Made by a program: the position numbers and the translations under genes. This document shows positions 17,301-25,171 of a DNA stretch of 32,799 bases, one piece after another; position 1 is the first letter of the stretch; each line of letters begins with the position of its first letter. The stretch covers positions 1 through 32,799 of the forward strand of contig DASRNM010000129.1 in NCBI GenBank assembly GCA_035647435.1, read 5' to 3'. This DNA comes from JAAZFZ01 sp035647435 (GTDB lineage Bacteria > Bacillota > Clostridia > Oscillospirales > Acutalibacteraceae). The notes beneath the pieces are model-generated. The model was given only the letters and a program-made list of their open reading frames with translations, had not been told where the DNA came from and did not search any database.

Positions 17301-17756
17301 GCAAAAATTGATAACAGGAATGCTAGCGAAGAAAGCATTGCAAAAGAAAAGCATAAGAGCTCAAAAATGAGTGGCATGGTTTTGAATGATGCGGTTGTCA
17401 TTCAAGGCATGGACAAAACCGGTGCAAACCTGTTTTTACCAGTAAATATCAAAAAGGACGGTTCGCACACGGGAAGAATTATTTCATATGAACAAATCGG
17501 TAGGCTTAAAAACAAAGTTGATTCTTTGTTGAAAGACATGGTTTTATCATTGAACAACGGGGACATAAAAGCGTTACCTTTTGATACAGATATTAACAAG
17601 GCCTCTATGCCTAAGGGTTGTAACTTTTGCGATTTTAAAAATGTATGCGGCTGGGAGGAAGGCATGCCAACAAGGTTAGTTAATAAAGCAGACCATCTGG
17701 AAAGCCTTTCAGAATTAAATGAGTCGGAGGTTGAGAAAAATGAAATGGACTTATGA
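14349..17756 (+). CDS. addB: AddB, helicase-nuclease subunit with Fe-S cluster
   Basis: This is the AddB half of the AddAB helicase-nuclease, which resects double-strand breaks for RecA-dependent repair. The 1135-residue protein has an N-terminal Walker A GRVGAGKTT (7-15), a helicase-like body without complete helicase motifs, and a C-terminal RecB-type nuclease with D914 and DYK at 931-933. C774, C1091, C1094 and C1100 match the known AddB 4Fe-4S ligand pattern (one distant Cys, then CxxC and x5C). The length is close to Bacillus AddB. It starts 14 bases after the GH2 stop and overlaps addA by 17 bases. The ribosome site is weak (AGAG). Confidence 0.95.
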   Translation: MLHLILGRVGAGKTTHVHNLIKDYINIGDKGLTLIVPEQFSFATERAMLEKLGPQGADKVDVLSFTRLADSVFREYGGKSKKHISEGGKAILMNLALDGINDKLELYHNHSQKPAFTKEILKTIHELKQSAVSHEKIFDAVANTDNKTLKTKMNDIALIMSAYDAIKKQENIDDGDSLDDLYDTLSKKLYFKDKIVIIDSFRGFTQQELKIIERILIQSKVTYVTLCMDELYPLSSDAGIFTHVKKTAISLLNSAKKHNVRIAKPLNLSGVSKFCNFPPKFSRYENKALKALEAGFYDPSAKIFEQQTDDITLCAATEIATECSFVASTIKRFMRENNLRCSDIAIIARNATSYEIPLKSALKKCEIPVFEDKRQPIITQPLIKFIMSALDVATGRFSTETIFTYLKTGLTDISQEEVSELENYCILWQIDTKKWLKEWTMNPQGYGYEMTNKDFKTVANLNSLRSRVVEPLAEFKRKLSDINGLSGARAVYEFLDDIGASQRLKELAISLEDSGESALALEQERIWDLVMDILDEVAQIMGGIKVSPSRFFELFSLMVESQTLGNIPQGLDEITIGSAERIRISSPKIVFVVGVNEGVFPPDPTSVGLINDFERKEIRDLGLSVNETYEAKIYEERFIAYSAFCCSSQKLFVTYTLKSTSGEELVPSELVHMIKHQFPECVKIYTDLIDKLYFVEGVRPAFELACLQSRDADEVYETLKCFFKNREDYSDKMKALERIVDKNNFEIADKNIAKELFSKNLYISASKAEVYYNCPFNYFCKYGLFAKPRKAAEFDPMQKGTVTHLVLQSVLEKYTIEQIQDFNNEQRTTVIKEILDDYLEKKLGGSDKPGRFEYLYNRLVKILCEVLDRLIAEFTYSDFKPVDFELEIDNDGNIMPYEIDLGNGETLKIKGSIDRVDKMEIDDKSYIRIVDYKGTGKDFNLYEVLSGINMQMLIYLFALWQNGNDYYGNVVPSGVLYMPSNAPVAKIDNRNASEESIAKEKHKSSKMSGMVLNDAVVIQGMDKTGANLFLPVNIKKDGSHTGRIISYEQIGRLKNKVDSLLKDMVLSLNNGDIKALPFDTDINKASMPKGCNFCDFKNVCGWEEGMPTRLVNKADHLESLSELNESEVEKNEMDL

Positions 17757-20700
17757 CCAACAAAACGCCATTGACTCAAGACAAGGAACGGTTTTGGTAA
17801 GTGCGGCCGCAGGCTCAGGTAAAACAGCTGTGCTTGTTGAGAGAATAATTAGACGTCTTAAAGATAAAGAGAATTCATGCGGTGCAGACAGGCTTCTTGT
17901 CGTAACTTTCACAAAGGCGGCAACTGCACAAATGAGGGAGAAAATAGGTGCTGCAATTTCTAAAGAGCTTGCTAAAACACCTGATGATAAACACCTTTTG
18001 CGTCAACAAATGTTGTTTCCCTTTGCACAAATATGTACAATAGACAGCTTTTGCAACAAACTAGTGCGGGAGAATTTTCAGTCTCTCGATATTAGCCCTG
18101 ATTATAGAACTCTTGATAATAATGAGCTTGAGTTAATTAAGCAGGAAGCTGTTTCAAATGTAATTGAAAAACTATATCAAGAGGAATCGCCTGAGTTTAC
18201 ACAGTTAGTGGAGTTAATGCTCACTGGTAGTAACGATAAAGAGTTAATTAACGCGATTCTTAAGCTGCACAATTTCTCAACGGCGTATTCATTCCCAAAT
18301 GAATGGCTAAATGGAGTTGAAAATTTTTTTGATAAGGCAGAAAAAAATGACATTAGGGTTAAGCTTTTAACTGATTATTATAAAGACCTTTTATCGTTCT
18401 GCATAAGCTCCGCGGAAACTGTACTTAAACATCTTGAGGAAAAAGATAGTGTTCTTTATTATTCATACCTTAATACTTTTAATCAAGACATTGATGGATT
18501 CAAAGAACTCCTAGAAACTGCACAAGGCGGCGATTGGGACAGCATTATGGAAAGTGCTTTAAATTACAAGTTTTGTCGTATTAACAGAGCACCTAAAGAC
18601 CATTCGAGCAATTATATAGATTTTGTAAAAATTAGGCGAAATGGTTATAAGGATATCTTTAATAAAACAATCAAAAAAATGTTTTGTTCGTTTTGGGTTG
18701 ATTTTGAAGACGATATAGAACACTTTAGGCCCGTAATCAAAAAACTTTTTGAAGCTTTAAGGCTTTTTGAAGAAGAACTTATGTGTGTAAAAAAGCAATC
18801 AAACGCTTATGCTTTTTCTGATATTAGCCATTTTGCGCTGAAATTACTTGTCAGAAAGAATAATGATGGAAAAATTGAAAAAACTGAACTTGCTAAATCA
18901 ATTTCTGATAATTTTACAGAGATTCTTATTGATGAATTTCAAGATATAAACGAAACTCAAGATATGCTTTTTTATGCTGTTTCAAAAGACAGGAGCAACA
19001 TTTTCATGGTTGGCGATGTCAAGCAAAGCATATATAGGTTCAGAAATGCCATGCCAGAGATTTTTTTAAGTCGGCGAAATTCAATGAATAAGTTTAGTGG
19101 TAACAATTATCCTGCCTCTATCTTTTTAAATAAAAACTTCAGAAGCAGAGAAGGAGTGCTTGATGCAGTCAATTTTGTTTTTGCTCAAATAATGTCTTTT
19201 GAAGTTGGTGAGGTTGATTATAACGACGACGAAAAGCTTGTCTACGGTGCCGATTATTCACTTAACAATGAGGTTGATGCCCAATTGCATTTGCTTGAAT
19301 ACAACAAAAACGAAAGTAAAGTTAGCAAGGGGACAGAGCAGGCAGCTTATGTTGCGCAGTTAATAGAACAGATGGTTTCTGATGGGTACAGAGTAAAAGA
19401 CAAACACGGAGAAAGACCTTGTGAGTATAGAGATTTTTGTATACTTATGCGCACAAAAAAAATGTTTCAGATTTTGGCCAATGAATTAGAAAGTAGAAAA
19501 ATACCTGTCCATACTGAGCTTGCAAATAATTTTATATCAACTAACGAAGTTAGCTTTGTATTATCGCTTTTGAAAATATTAGATAACCCGATTCAAGATA
19601 TCCCCTTAATGACAGTTATGCTCTCGCCGATATATGGATTTACACCTGATGATTTGGCACAGTTTAGAATTGATGAGAAATCGGGCACAATTTACGACAC
19701 AATAATCAATGCGAAAAACAATGGGAACAAAAAGTGTATAGAGTTTTTGGATGAACTCAACAGGCTCAGAATGTATTTTGGCACATGCAGCCCGGCAAAC
19801 CTTATACAAATGCTTCTGGAAGAAACAGGATATCTTGCCATCGCTGGTGCAATGTCTAACGGTGAACAAGGAGTGGCAAACCTTAGACTTTTGATAGATT
19901 ACGCCGAAACATACGGCAATTACGGCAACAGTATTTCGGGGTTTTTGCGTTTTATTGACAGGTTAAGCGAACAGGATTTAAGCTCAACAAGCTCAACGCT
20001 GATTTCCGAGTCGTCAAATGTTGTAAGAATTATAACCATACATAAAAGTAAAGGGCTTGAATTCCCGATATGTTTTCTTATCAATTGTGAAAAAAAGTTC
20101 AATTTAATGGATTTGCGCAAAAACTATGTGATGCATTCTGATTTTGGAATAGGTTTGAAACGCAGAAACGATAAAACTATGCAACAATTTAATACTCTTG
20201 CTCATGTTGCTGTAAGCCTTGCAATGGAAAAAAGCCAGAAAAGCGAAGAAATGAGAGTATTATATGTTGCGTTGACAAGAGCAAAAGAACGGATTATTAT
20301 GGTTATGTCGGAAGACAACATTGAAAGAAAACTTGAGTCTCTATCTTCAAACCTTTTATTGACAGATAGAATCGAACCTTTTGCTGTTTTGAACAGTAAC
20401 AGTTATTCGGATTGGCTCTTAACAGCAAGCCTTTTACACCCCGATAGCCACTTGCTGCGAGATAAAGCAAAAATCGACTCGTCATTCCATATAAAATCAG
20501 ATTCTAAGCTTGAGGTCTTTGTTGAAAAGCCGGGTTATAAGATTATTAATAATCAAGACTTGCTTGATGAAAAGTCAGAGCCTGATATGAACCTTTTAAA
20601 AGCAATTGATGAAAAACTATCGTTTGAATATAAAAATTTAGCGTTGAGTGAGGTTGTCGCAAAGCGTGCCGCTTCTGAACTCAAAGAAAGCGGAATAAAC

Positions 20701-21258
20701 AGGCAATTTTTTGCAGCTTTAAAGCCTGCTTTTATGAATGAAAAAGGGCTTACACCGGCCCAAAAAGGGACTGCCACCCACAAGTTTATGCAGTTTTCTG
20801 ATTATAAGGCAGCAAAATTCGATTTAGAGTCAGAAATTAAACGGCTCGTTGAAATGGGTTACCTTTCAAAACAAGAGGGCAGTGCAGTTGACCTGAAAAA
20901 AGTCCATGCATTCTTTGAAAGCACTTTAGCAAACAGAATTTTTAATTCGCCAAATGTAATGCGTGAGAAAAAGTTTACAATCAATGTATCTGTTAGCGAG
21001 CTTTACAAGCATTTAGAAGATTTTAAGGATGAATATGTTCTTGTTCAAGGAATAGCGGATTGTGTATTTGTGGAAGACAACAAACTTGTAATTGTAGACT
21101 ATAAAACCGACTATGTAACCCAAGCAGATGAGTTGAAAAAACGATACAATGAACAGTTATTCATTTACAAAAAAGCATTGTCCCAATGCCTTGATTTGCC
21201 TGTTAAACAGACTTTGATTTATTCGTTTTCTCTCGGAGCAGAGATAGAAATTAACTGA
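17740..21258 (+). CDS. addA: AddA, helicase-nuclease subunit
   Basis: The 1172-residue UvrD-like helicase and RecB-type nuclease carries Walker A AAAGSGKT (22-29), motif Ia VTFTKAATAQM, DEFQD at 398-402 (Walker B), GDVKQSIYRFR from 425, HKSKGLEFP (motif V), VALTRAKE (motif VI), and the C-terminal nuclease VDYKTD with D1120 and K1122. With AddB it degrades DNA from double-strand ends in an ATP-dependent way. I chose the ATG at 17740, with GGAGG about 10 bases upstream and the family N-terminus MKWTYDQQNAI; an ATG at 17719 adds seven residues and lies on the ribosome site. It overlaps the end of addB. No terminator is visible after it. Confidence 0.96.
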   Translation: MKWTYDQQNAIDSRQGTVLVSAAAGSGKTAVLVERIIRRLKDKENSCGADRLLVVTFTKAATAQMREKIGAAISKELAKTPDDKHLLRQQMLFPFAQICTIDSFCNKLVRENFQSLDISPDYRTLDNNELELIKQEAVSNVIEKLYQEESPEFTQLVELMLTGSNDKELINAILKLHNFSTAYSFPNEWLNGVENFFDKAEKNDIRVKLLTDYYKDLLSFCISSAETVLKHLEEKDSVLYYSYLNTFNQDIDGFKELLETAQGGDWDSIMESALNYKFCRINRAPKDHSSNYIDFVKIRRNGYKDIFNKTIKKMFCSFWVDFEDDIEHFRPVIKKLFEALRLFEEELMCVKKQSNAYAFSDISHFALKLLVRKNNDGKIEKTELAKSISDNFTEILIDEFQDINETQDMLFYAVSKDRSNIFMVGDVKQSIYRFRNAMPEIFLSRRNSMNKFSGNNYPASIFLNKNFRSREGVLDAVNFVFAQIMSFEVGEVDYNDDEKLVYGADYSLNNEVDAQLHLLEYNKNESKVSKGTEQAAYVAQLIEQMVSDGYRVKDKHGERPCEYRDFCILMRTKKMFQILANELESRKIPVHTELANNFISTNEVSFVLSLLKILDNPIQDIPLMTVMLSPIYGFTPDDLAQFRIDEKSGTIYDTIINAKNNGNKKCIEFLDELNRLRMYFGTCSPANLIQMLLEETGYLAIAGAMSNGEQGVANLRLLIDYAETYGNYGNSISGFLRFIDRLSEQDLSSTSSTLISESSNVVRIITIHKSKGLEFPICFLINCEKKFNLMDLRKNYVMHSDFGIGLKRRNDKTMQQFNTLAHVAVSLAMEKSQKSEEMRVLYVALTRAKERIIMVMSEDNIERKLESLSSNLLLTDRIEPFAVLNSNSYSDWLLTASLLHPDSHLLRDKAKIDSSFHIKSDSKLEVFVEKPGYKIINNQDLLDEKSEPDMNLLKAIDEKLSFEYKNLALSEVVAKRAASELKESGINRQFFAALKPAFMNEKGLTPAQKGTATHKFMQFSDYKAAKFDLESEIKRLVEMGYLSKQEGSAVDLKKVHAFFESTLANRIFNSPNVMREKKFTINVSVSELYKHLEDFKDEYVLVQGIADCVFVEDNKLVIVDYKTDYVTQADELKKRYNEQLFIYKKALSQCLDLPVKQTLIYSFSLGAEIEIN

Positions 21259-21289
21259 AAATATAAACAAAAAATATCTGACAAAAGTG

Positions 21290-21318
21290 TTGCAATTATT
21301 GCAAATATATGTTAGTAT
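21290..21318 (+). promoter_or_regulatory. rpmE promoter with an overlapping 7-1-7 palindrome
   Basis: TTGCAA (21290-21295), 17 bases, TAGTAT (21313-21318) with TGT just before it (extended -10). The perfect palindrome TTGCAAT-T-ATTGCAA (21290-21304) covers the -35 box and part of the spacer. Its 7-1-7 form is that of Fur-family operators and differs from the PerR box (TTATAATNATTATAA) only at the two symmetric GC pairs. Confidence 0.65.
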
Positions 21319-21360
21319 TTTAAACGCTGTTTATTTAAGTGGTCGAAAGAGGTGACAGTC

Positions 21361-21576
21361 ATGAAAAAGGGAATTCATCCCAAATATGAAGCAACCGAAA
21401 TCCGTTGCGCTTGCGGTGAGGTTATTGAAACTGCTTCCACAATGCAGAAATTGCGTGTTGACATTTGTTCAAAATGTCATCCGTTTTACACAGGCAAACA
21501 AAAACTTGTTGACACAGGCGGGCGCGTTGACCGCTTTAAGAAGCGCTACAATATCAACTCGGAAGACGCAGAATAA
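21361..21576 (+). CDS. rpmE: Ribosomal protein bL31, zinc-binding type
   Basis: The 71-residue protein is a standard bL31 of the large subunit: MKKGIHPKYE at the start and TGGRVDRFKKRY near the end. C16, C18, C36 and C39 form the CxC...CxxC zinc site, so this is the C+ form rather than the zinc-free paralogue. The ATG at 21361 has AGAGGTGA upstream; an in-frame GTG nine bases earlier falls on the ribosome site. It has its own promoter and its own terminator, so it is probably monocistronic. Confidence 0.97.
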   Translation: MKKGIHPKYEATEIRCACGEVIETASTMQKLRVDICSKCHPFYTGKQKLVDTGGRVDRFKKRYNINSEDAE

Positions 21577-21586
21577 TTCTAAAAAG

Positions 21587-21613
21587 AAGCGGCGCTTGTG
21601 CGTCGCTTTTTTT
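21587..21613 (+). terminator. Intrinsic terminator after rpmE
   Basis: AAGCGGCGC (21587-21595), loop TTGT, GCGTCGCTT (21600-21608), then T residues to 21613. The stem has 9 bp with one G-U pair. It ends 20 bases before the start of the YigZ gene. Confidence 0.9.
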
Positions 21614-21633
21614 GTTTGAAGTGGGGAGACAAT

Positions 21634-22251
21634 GTGAAATACAAAACGATTGAAAAAGCAGCCGTTGATGAATTCACCGTCAAACGTTCTCGATTTATCG
21701 GGCACATAAAACCTGTTAATACTCAGGAGCAGGCAACCGAATTTATTAATGAAATAAAATCAAAGTATTGGAACGCAACGCATAATGTGTATGCCTATGT
21801 TTTAAGAGAAGGGCAGACAAGACGCTATTCTGACGACGGTGAGCCACAAGGCACAGCGGGCATCCCCGTGCTTGATGTGCTCTTAAAAGAGGAATTGACA
21901 GACTGCGCTGTTGTTGTTACGAGGTATTTTGGTGGCGTTATGCTTGGCGCGGGCGGTTTAGTCAGGGCTTATTCAAAAGGCTCTAAGCTTGCTGTTGACG
22001 CAGGCGGTATTATAACGATGTCTCTTTGCTCTGTTTTGGAGGTTTGTTGTGATTACACTTTTTACGGCAGGCTTTCATCATTAATACCAGAATTTTCGGG
22101 AACAATCGAAAACACAGACTTTTCCGATGTTGTTACTGTGCGGTTTAGAATACCTAAGGATTTGTTAGATTCTTTTGAGGCTGATTTAATTAATTTAAGC
22201 CTTGGAAAATATAAAAGTGATAAAATATGTGAAATGTATGCTCTTATATAG
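21634..22251 (+). CDS. YigZ/IMPACT (UPF0029) family protein
   Basis: The 205-residue protein has an N-terminal Impact domain with SRFIGHIKPV, YSDDGEPQGTAGIPVLDVL and VVVTRYFGGVMLGAGGLVRA, and a smaller C-terminal DUF1949-type domain (about 135-205). Eukaryotic relatives modulate GCN2 and translation, while bacterial YigZ/YvyE has no settled role. GTG at 21634 is the start: GGGGAG lies 5 bases upstream, and in-frame codons further up run into the rpmE terminator. No separate promoter is seen, so it may depend on read-through from rpmE. Confidence 0.88.
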   Translation: MKYKTIEKAAVDEFTVKRSRFIGHIKPVNTQEQATEFINEIKSKYWNATHNVYAYVLREGQTRRYSDDGEPQGTAGIPVLDVLLKEELTDCAVVVTRYFGGVMLGAGGLVRAYSKGSKLAVDAGGIITMSLCSVLEVCCDYTFYGRLSSLIPEFSGTIENTDFSDVVTVRFRIPKDLLDSFEADLINLSLGKYKSDKICEMYALI

Positions 22252-22284
22252 TTTTTTTCGACATTTTATGAAAAAATAAAGGGT

Positions 22285-22312
22285 TTTTGATTTAATAATC
22301 GTATATTATATT
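22285..22312 (+). promoter_or_regulatory. Candidate promoter for the dGTPase-dnaG-rpoD unit
   Basis: TTTTGA (22285-22290), 16 bases, TATATT (22307-22312). The boxes are only moderate, but this is the best arrangement in the 87-base gap ahead of the unit. A perfect GCTAT-A-ATAGC repeat (22317-22327) lies between it and the ribosome site. Confidence 0.4.
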
Positions 22313-22338
22313 AGAGGCTATAATAGCGGAGGTGTTTT

Positions 22339-23355
22339 ATGAATTACCAAATCAGAGAAAAGACCTGCCAAATTGAGCACGAAATTCTATCACCGTTGGC
22401 AGCTTTTTCGGATAAAAGTATCGGCAGACAAAGAAAAGAAGCCGAATGCAATATTAGAACACCATTCCAAAGAGATAGAGATAGAATAATTCATTCAAAC
22501 TCATTTCGTAGATTAAAGCACAAAACACAGGTTTTTTTATCTCCAGAAGGTGACCATTATAGAACAAGACTTACTCATACTTTAGAGGTGGCACAAATTG
22601 CAAGAACGATTGCAAGGTGCTTGCGACTCAATGAGGATTTAACCGAGGCAATTGCACTTGGGCATGATTTAGGGCACACGCCTTTTGGACATGCTGGTGA
22701 GAGAGCACTAAATGGGGTTTGTGAAAACGGTTTTAAACATTACCGCCAAAGTCTAAGAGTAGTTGACTTTCTTGAAAACTCGGGCAATGGGCTTAACCTC
22801 ACTTTTGAAGTGCGAAACGGTATTGAAAGACATACAATTGGAGAAAAGGCAAAAACTTTAGAGGGAAGAATTGTTCGGCTTGCAGATAAAATAGCTTACA
22901 TAAACCATGACATTGACGATGCTCGACATGCTGGTGTGCTCAATGAGGAGGATATTCCGCTGCATTTGAGAGAAGTTTTGGGCCACTCAAAGTCAGATAG
23001 AATTAATACCCTTGTGATTTCCGCTGTTACTAATAGCGGTGATGATATAAGGCTTGATTCTGAAATACAAGACGTATTTGATGAACTGAATTGTTTTATG
23101 TTTGAGAGGGTATACACAAACCCTGTTTGCAAAAGCGAAGAGGGCAAGGCAGCTGAAATGATCAAATGGCTGTTTGATTATTTTTGCAACCACCCTGAAA
23201 AACTGCCGGAAGATTATTTAAAGATATATCAAGAGCAGGGGAATCAAAGGGCGGCTTGCGATTATATTGCTGGGATGACCGACAGATATGCCGTCAAGTG
23301 TTTTACTGGTCTTTTTGTTCCAAAATCATGGCATGGGGCAACTGATTATTTATGA
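22339..23355 (+). CDS. dGTPase-like HD domain triphosphohydrolase
   Basis: The 338-residue protein has RTRLTHTLEVAQ (75-86), LGHDLGHTPFGHAGE (107-121) and RLADKIAYINHD (180-191), giving the HD metal ligands H80, H109, D110 and D183. Family members release triphosphate from dGTP or other dNTPs and so influence dNTP pools. Its length is that of the short clostridial form rather than the roughly 500-residue E. coli Dgt, so nucleotide specificity is uncertain. GCGGAGG lies upstream of the ATG. It stands at the head of dnaG and rpoD, an arrangement common in Clostridia, which ties nucleotide pools to primer synthesis. Confidence 0.88.
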   Translation: MNYQIREKTCQIEHEILSPLAAFSDKSIGRQRKEAECNIRTPFQRDRDRIIHSNSFRRLKHKTQVFLSPEGDHYRTRLTHTLEVAQIARTIARCLRLNEDLTEAIALGHDLGHTPFGHAGERALNGVCENGFKHYRQSLRVVDFLENSGNGLNLTFEVRNGIERHTIGEKAKTLEGRIVRLADKIAYINHDIDDARHAGVLNEEDIPLHLREVLGHSKSDRINTLVISAVTNSGDDIRLDSEIQDVFDELNCFMFERVYTNPVCKSEEGKAAEMIKWLFDYFCNHPEKLPEDYLKIYQEQGNQRAACDYIAGMTDRYAVKCFTGLFVPKSWHGATDYL

Positions 23356-23391
23356 TCATTATCTTTAAGCGAAGCGAGGTGTACATACATA

Positions 23392-25152
23392 TTGGCTATA
23401 AGTGATGCGTTTATTGAAGAACTGCGTTCAAAAACAGAAATTGAGAATATTGTGTCGCCGTATGTAAACCTCAAACGACACGGTAGTGTTCTAACTGGGC
23501 TTTGCCCGTTTCATAATGAAAAAACCCCTTCTTTCACCGTTTACCCCGAAAATAAATCGTTTTATTGTTTTGGCTGCGGTGTCGGTGGGGATATTATTAC
23601 TTTTGTCAGAAAAATTGAAAACCTTGATTATGTTGAGGCGATTAAAAGCCTTGCGCAAAATGCAGGCATGCAGATGCCTGAGGACGGGTTTGATGATTCT
23701 CTGATAAAAAAAAGGGCAAGAATCTTTTCAGCCAATAGAAGTGCTGCAAAATTTTTCAATTCAATGCTTTTTTCTCCTGAGGGGAAAAGCACTTTAGACT
23801 ATCTTATTAACCGAGGCTTTTCAATTAAAACCATTAAAAACTTCGGCTTGGGTTATGCTCCCGACTCGTGGGACAGGCTTTTGGGTCATATGCAGAAAAA
23901 TGGTTTTTCCGCTCAAGAGCTTTTTGAAGCAAACCTTGTTTCAAAAAGCAGCAAATCAAAAAATGAACATTTTTTTGATAGGTTTAGAAACCGAATGATG
24001 ATACCTATCATTGACTTAAGAGGTAATGTGGTTGCTTTTGGCGGAAGGGCGCTTGACGAAAATTCAAAGGCAAAATACATAAACACATCGGACACCTTAG
24101 TTTATAAAAAGGGCAGAGACATTTTTGCTCTCTGTTTTGCTAAAAAAGGCAATGTGGGTAGCTTGATACTTACAGAGGGTTATATGGACGTAATAGCTCT
24201 TCATCAGGCAGGGTTTACAAACGCCGTTGCAAGCTTGGGTACGGCACTCACTCGTGATCAAGCAAAGCTTTTATCAAGGTATGCTAAAGAATTGATAATT
24301 TGCTACGACAACGATGAGGCAGGGCAGAAAGCCACAAATAAAGCACTTGCTGTTTTAGGGCACACTGATCTGAAATTGAAGGTTCTTAATTTGAAAGACG
24401 GCAAAGACCCAGATGAAATCATAAAAAAGTTTGGAAAAGAACGTTTTAAAGGTATTTTGGACGGTGCTGCGAATGATATCGAATTTAAGCTTCTTAATGA
24501 AAGAGAAAAACACGACATTAGCACTTCAAACGGAAAGCTTGACTTTCTGAGTGCTGCAGCAAATATCCTTGCCGAGATTCATGGCTCGATTGAGCGTGAT
24601 ATTTATGCCTCAAAGCTTGCATATGAACTTGAAGTTAGCAAAGATGCGATAGTGTCCCAAATTGAAAATAACAGAAAAAAACTTATAAGCTATAAAAAAA
24701 AGAACAGAATAAAAAATATGCAGCGTGAATCAGTTGGAGCGAATGACAAATTAAACCCTCAAAAGGTTAAAAACATTAGAGCGGCAAAGGCCGAAGAAGC
24801 AATTATTTCTTCTTTGCTCAACAATATTGATTTATATGGAAAAGTTTCTGATAAAATCAATGCCGATGATTTTATAACCGATATAAACAGACATGTTTAC
24901 AAGGTTATTTCCCAAAGAATTGAAGAAGGTAGGAGTGTTGACATTGACTTTCTTTCCGCCAAGCTGAACAATGAAGAAATGAGCATCGTAATGAGACTTA
25001 AATACCATAACATTCAGATAAGTAATACTATTGAGGAATGTTATGATTGTATAAAAGTAATATTAGAAGAAAAAAATAGACAAAAGGATTTAAACCCTGC
25101 GTCACTGTCAGATGAGGAGTATTTAAAACTTTTTAGGCAAAATAATACATAG
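23392..25152 (+). CDS. dnaG: DNA primase DnaG
   Basis: The 586-residue primase makes RNA primers at the replication fork. The CHC2 zinc finger uses C38, H41, C59 and C62. The Toprim core has E262 in TEGYMD and D306/D308 in CYDNDEAG, the metal-binding acidic residues. The C-terminal part (about 450-580) is the helicase-binding region. The start is TTG at 23392, supported by AGCGAGGTG ending 10 bases upstream and by the N-terminus ISDAFIEEL; no in-frame ATG is near. It precedes rpoD by 19 bases, as in the classical macromolecular synthesis operon, but rpsU is absent here. Confidence 0.97.
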   Translation: MAISDAFIEELRSKTEIENIVSPYVNLKRHGSVLTGLCPFHNEKTPSFTVYPENKSFYCFGCGVGGDIITFVRKIENLDYVEAIKSLAQNAGMQMPEDGFDDSLIKKRARIFSANRSAAKFFNSMLFSPEGKSTLDYLINRGFSIKTIKNFGLGYAPDSWDRLLGHMQKNGFSAQELFEANLVSKSSKSKNEHFFDRFRNRMMIPIIDLRGNVVAFGGRALDENSKAKYINTSDTLVYKKGRDIFALCFAKKGNVGSLILTEGYMDVIALHQAGFTNAVASLGTALTRDQAKLLSRYAKELIICYDNDEAGQKATNKALAVLGHTDLKLKVLNLKDGKDPDEIIKKFGKERFKGILDGAANDIEFKLLNEREKHDISTSNGKLDFLSAAANILAEIHGSIERDIYASKLAYELEVSKDAIVSQIENNRKKLISYKKKNRIKNMQRESVGANDKLNPQKVKNIRAAKAEEAIISSLLNNIDLYGKVSDKINADDFITDINRHVYKVISQRIEEGRSVDIDFLSAKLNNEEMSIVMRLKYHNIQISNTIEECYDCIKVILEEKNRQKDLNPASLSDEEYLKLFRQNNT

Positions 25153-25171
25153 GATGTGTGAGGAGAATAGT

